Source of the DNA: Cohnella lupini
GTDB taxonomy: Bacteria; Bacillota; Bacilli; Paenibacillales; Paenibacillaceae
NCBI RefSeq assembly: GCF_003386205.1
Contig: NZ_QRDY01000001.1
Coordinates: 558,001 to 622,000 of the forward strand
Direction: 5' to 3'
Length of the DNA stretch: 64,000 nt
The notes beneath the pieces were generated by a model. It was not told where the DNA came from. It did not search any database and saw only the letters and a program-made list of their open reading frames with translations. Shown here one piece after another: positions 62,556 through 64,000 of this stretch (within the stretch, counting starts at the first letter, position 1; each line of letters begins with the position of its first letter). A program made the position numbers and the translations under genes.

Positions 62556-63836
62556 ATGTCGACTCAACCTTATCCGAAGCTTCAGGAGACGCTGTGGCAC
62601 GAGAAGCTTGATAACGGGTTGGAAGTGTTTATTCTTCCGAAGCCGGGCTTCACGAAAACCTACGCGACTTTCACGACGCGTTACGGTTCCATAGACAATC
62701 ACTTTGTTCCTCCGGGCGGGCAATCGATTAAAGTGCCCGACGGTATCGCGCATTTTCTCGAGCATAAGATGTTCGAGGAGCCGGAAGGCGATATTTTCTC
62801 CAAATTCGCCGATCAAGGCGCTTCCGCGAACGCTTATACGAGCTTCGATCGGACGGTGTACCTATTCACCGCTACGCACGAAATCGAGGCTAATCTGGAT
62901 ACTTTGCTGCACTTCGTGCAAAATCCTTATTTTACGGACGAGAACGTGGAGAAGGAGAAAGGTATCATCGTGCAGGAAATCGATATGTATAGGGATAACC
63001 CGGATTGGCGCGTCTATTTCGGTTTAATCGAAGCGATGTACCAGAACCATCCCGTTCATATCGACATCGCGGGCACGGCCGAGTCCGTTCGTTCGATTAC
63101 GAAGGAAATGCTGTACGATTGCTACAACACGTTCTACCACCCTTCGAATATGACGCTCTTTATCGTCGGTGGCATTGATCGTCAAGAGACGATGGAACGC
63201 GTTAAAAAAGATCAAGCGAATAAAAAATTCCCTCCCGGAGGGGAAATCAAGCGGTTGTTTGAACAAGAGCCCGATCAGGTTAAAAACGAGAAAAGAGAGC
63301 TCGAGCTTCCGGTCTCTTTGCCGAAGTGTCTGTTCGGCTTCAAGGAAGAGCCAGGAGAACAGAAGGACGCCGTCCGCAAGGAACTCGCAAGCAAGCTGAT
63401 GCTCGAAGCCCTGCTTGGCGCGAGCTCCGCCCTGTATCAGCAACTGTACGACGATAACTTAATTTCCGACGGGTTTGGCCACGAGTACAATACGGGGCCA
63501 GGTTATTCCTTCTCGATTATCGGCGGCGAAACCCGCGATCCGGACGAACTCGTATCCAGAGTAAGCCAAGCGTTGTACGATGCCGCCGACAAAGGGATTC
63601 CATCCGACATCTTCGAGCGGACGCGCCGGAAGAAAATCGGAGCTTTCTTAAGAATGATGAATAGTCCAGAATCGATAGCGAGCGAATTTACGCGTTATCG
63701 CCATAAGGGCGGAGATCTCTTCAAGCTCGTTGAAGTATACGAAAGCTTGACTCTCGAGGAGATTAACGAGAGGTTGAGGGAGCACGCGAAGCCGGACCGC
63801 CGAGCGATCTCCATCGTCCGGAGCGGCAAGGCGTGA
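62556..63836 (+). CDS. ymfH: M16-family zinc metallopeptidase YmfH
   Basis: 426 residues. The zinc motif HFLEHKMFEEPEGDIFSKFA is intact, with the downstream Glu in EKEKGIIVQEIDMYRDNPDW. The N-terminal half contains the catalytic domain, the C-terminal half the substrate domain (YNTGPGYSFSIIGGETRDP). It is the probable active partner of YmfF. Substrate unknown. Its stop is overlapped by the start of the reductase gene, so the three are likely one operon. Confidence 0.94.
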   Translation: MSTQPYPKLQETLWHEKLDNGLEVFILPKPGFTKTYATFTTRYGSIDNHFVPPGGQSIKVPDGIAHFLEHKMFEEPEGDIFSKFADQGASANAYTSFDRTVYLFTATHEIEANLDTLLHFVQNPYFTDENVEKEKGIIVQEIDMYRDNPDWRVYFGLIEAMYQNHPVHIDIAGTAESVRSITKEMLYDCYNTFYHPSNMTLFIVGGIDRQETMERVKKDQANKKFPPGGEIKRLFEQEPDQVKNEKRELELPVSLPKCLFGFKEEPGEQKDAVRKELASKLMLEALLGASSALYQQLYDDNLISDGFGHEYNTGPGYSFSIIGGETRDPDELVSRVSQALYDAADKGIPSDIFERTRRKKIGAFLRMMNSPESIASEFTRYRHKGGDLFKLVEVYESLTLEEINERLREHAKPDRRAISIVRSGKA

Positions 63837-64000
63837 AGCGCGTTGCCCTCGTGACGGGCGGCTCCCGCGGCATAGGCGCCGCGGTTGCCCGTCAATTGGC
63901 TCAGGATGGCCGCGATGTCGCCATCCAATATTATTCGGCATGGGAAGCCGCCGAAGCCGTACTGAGCGATTGCAAGCGCTTCGGCGTTCAAGCGGTAGCG
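63833..64000 (+). CDS. ymfI: YmfI-like short-chain dehydrogenase/reductase (3' truncated by window)
   Basis: Reading GTG from 63833 gives 56 codons to the window end. The N-terminus is KRVALVTGGSRGIGAAVARQ, with the SDR NAD(P)-binding motif TGxxxGIG, and ends near SDCKRFGVQAVA. The gene directly after ymfH in B. subtilis is ymfI, reported to be the EF-P 5-aminopentanone reductase. The start overlaps the ymfH stop (GTGA). The catalytic Tyr-x3-Lys lies beyond the window, so exact family is not proven. Confidence 0.8.
   Translation, partial: MKRVALVTGGSRGIGAAVARQLAQDGRDVAIQYYSAWEAAEAVLSDCKRFGVQAVA

Overview
This window is a contiguous piece of the core chromosome of a motile, endospore-forming Firmicute, most like Paenibacillaceae (Paenibacillus/Cohnella type). 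The reasons are a Bacillus-like gene order running from the fla/che operon through rpsB-tsf-pyrH-frr to the nusA-infB operon, sporulation genes (dpaA/dpaB, a SleB-type cortex-lytic enzyme, a YlxY-like deacetylase), strong AGGAGG-type ribosome binding sites, and a short archaeal-type prolyl-tRNA synthetase. Genus assignment is inference. Almost everything is on the + strand, with no insertion sequence, prophage, rRNA or tRNA gene, or CRISPR array visible.

Region 1 (1-18274) is the distal half of the flagellar/chemotaxis operon: end of the hook gene flgE, swrD, fliL, the switch proteins fliM and fliY, cheY, the export gate fliO-P-Q-R and flhB-flhA, the polar-number/assembly GTPase-ATPase pair flhF-flhG, the chemotaxis set cheB-A-W-C-D, a small membrane protein of unknown function, and the flagellar sigma factor sigD. 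A 151-nt imperfect palindrome separates flhB and flhA. Region 2 (18290-21275) holds four less understood genes: a FapA/DUF342 protein, a small disordered protein, a SwrB-like membrane/coiled-coil protein and a YceG/MltG-like membrane protein.

Region 3 (21489-34635) has rpsB-tsf-pyrH-frr (translation, UMP kinase, ribosome recycling), uppS-cdsA-dxr-rseP (isoprenoid carrier, phospholipid precursor, site-2 protease), proS and the replicative polymerase polC. Region 4 (34669-46400) is the rimP-nusA-rnpM-ylxQ-infB-rbfA-nrnA-truB-ribF cluster, then rpsO and pnp. It has a promoter and a hairpin that looks like a NusA-dependent attenuator in front of rimP. Its IF2 carries a 13-unit Gly-rich tandem repeat.

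Region 5 (46496-64000) mixes envelope, proteolysis, sporulation and lysine/dipicolinate functions: a YlxY-like deacetylase, M16 peptidase mlpA, dut, dpaA-dpaB, asd-dapG-dapA (aspartate semialdehyde and dihydrodipicolinate, feeding both cell wall/lysine and spore dipicolinate), RNase J (rnjB), ClpP-like tepA, a ylzJ-like gene, the DNA translocase ftsK/spoIIIE, sleB, the M16 pair ymfF/ymfH, and the start of a ymfI-like short-chain reductase cut by the window end. Sporulation control is readable in two places: a near-consensus sigma-K promoter before dpaA (which also implies a non-canonical ATA start) and an exact-looking sigma-G promoter before sleB.

I found no clearly new multi-gene system. 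The most useful leads are the flhB-flhA palindrome, the dpaA start, the nusA leader, the IF2 repeat and the uncharacterised genes next to the flagellar operon. Promoter, leader and terminator calls were made by eye, without folding or searching.
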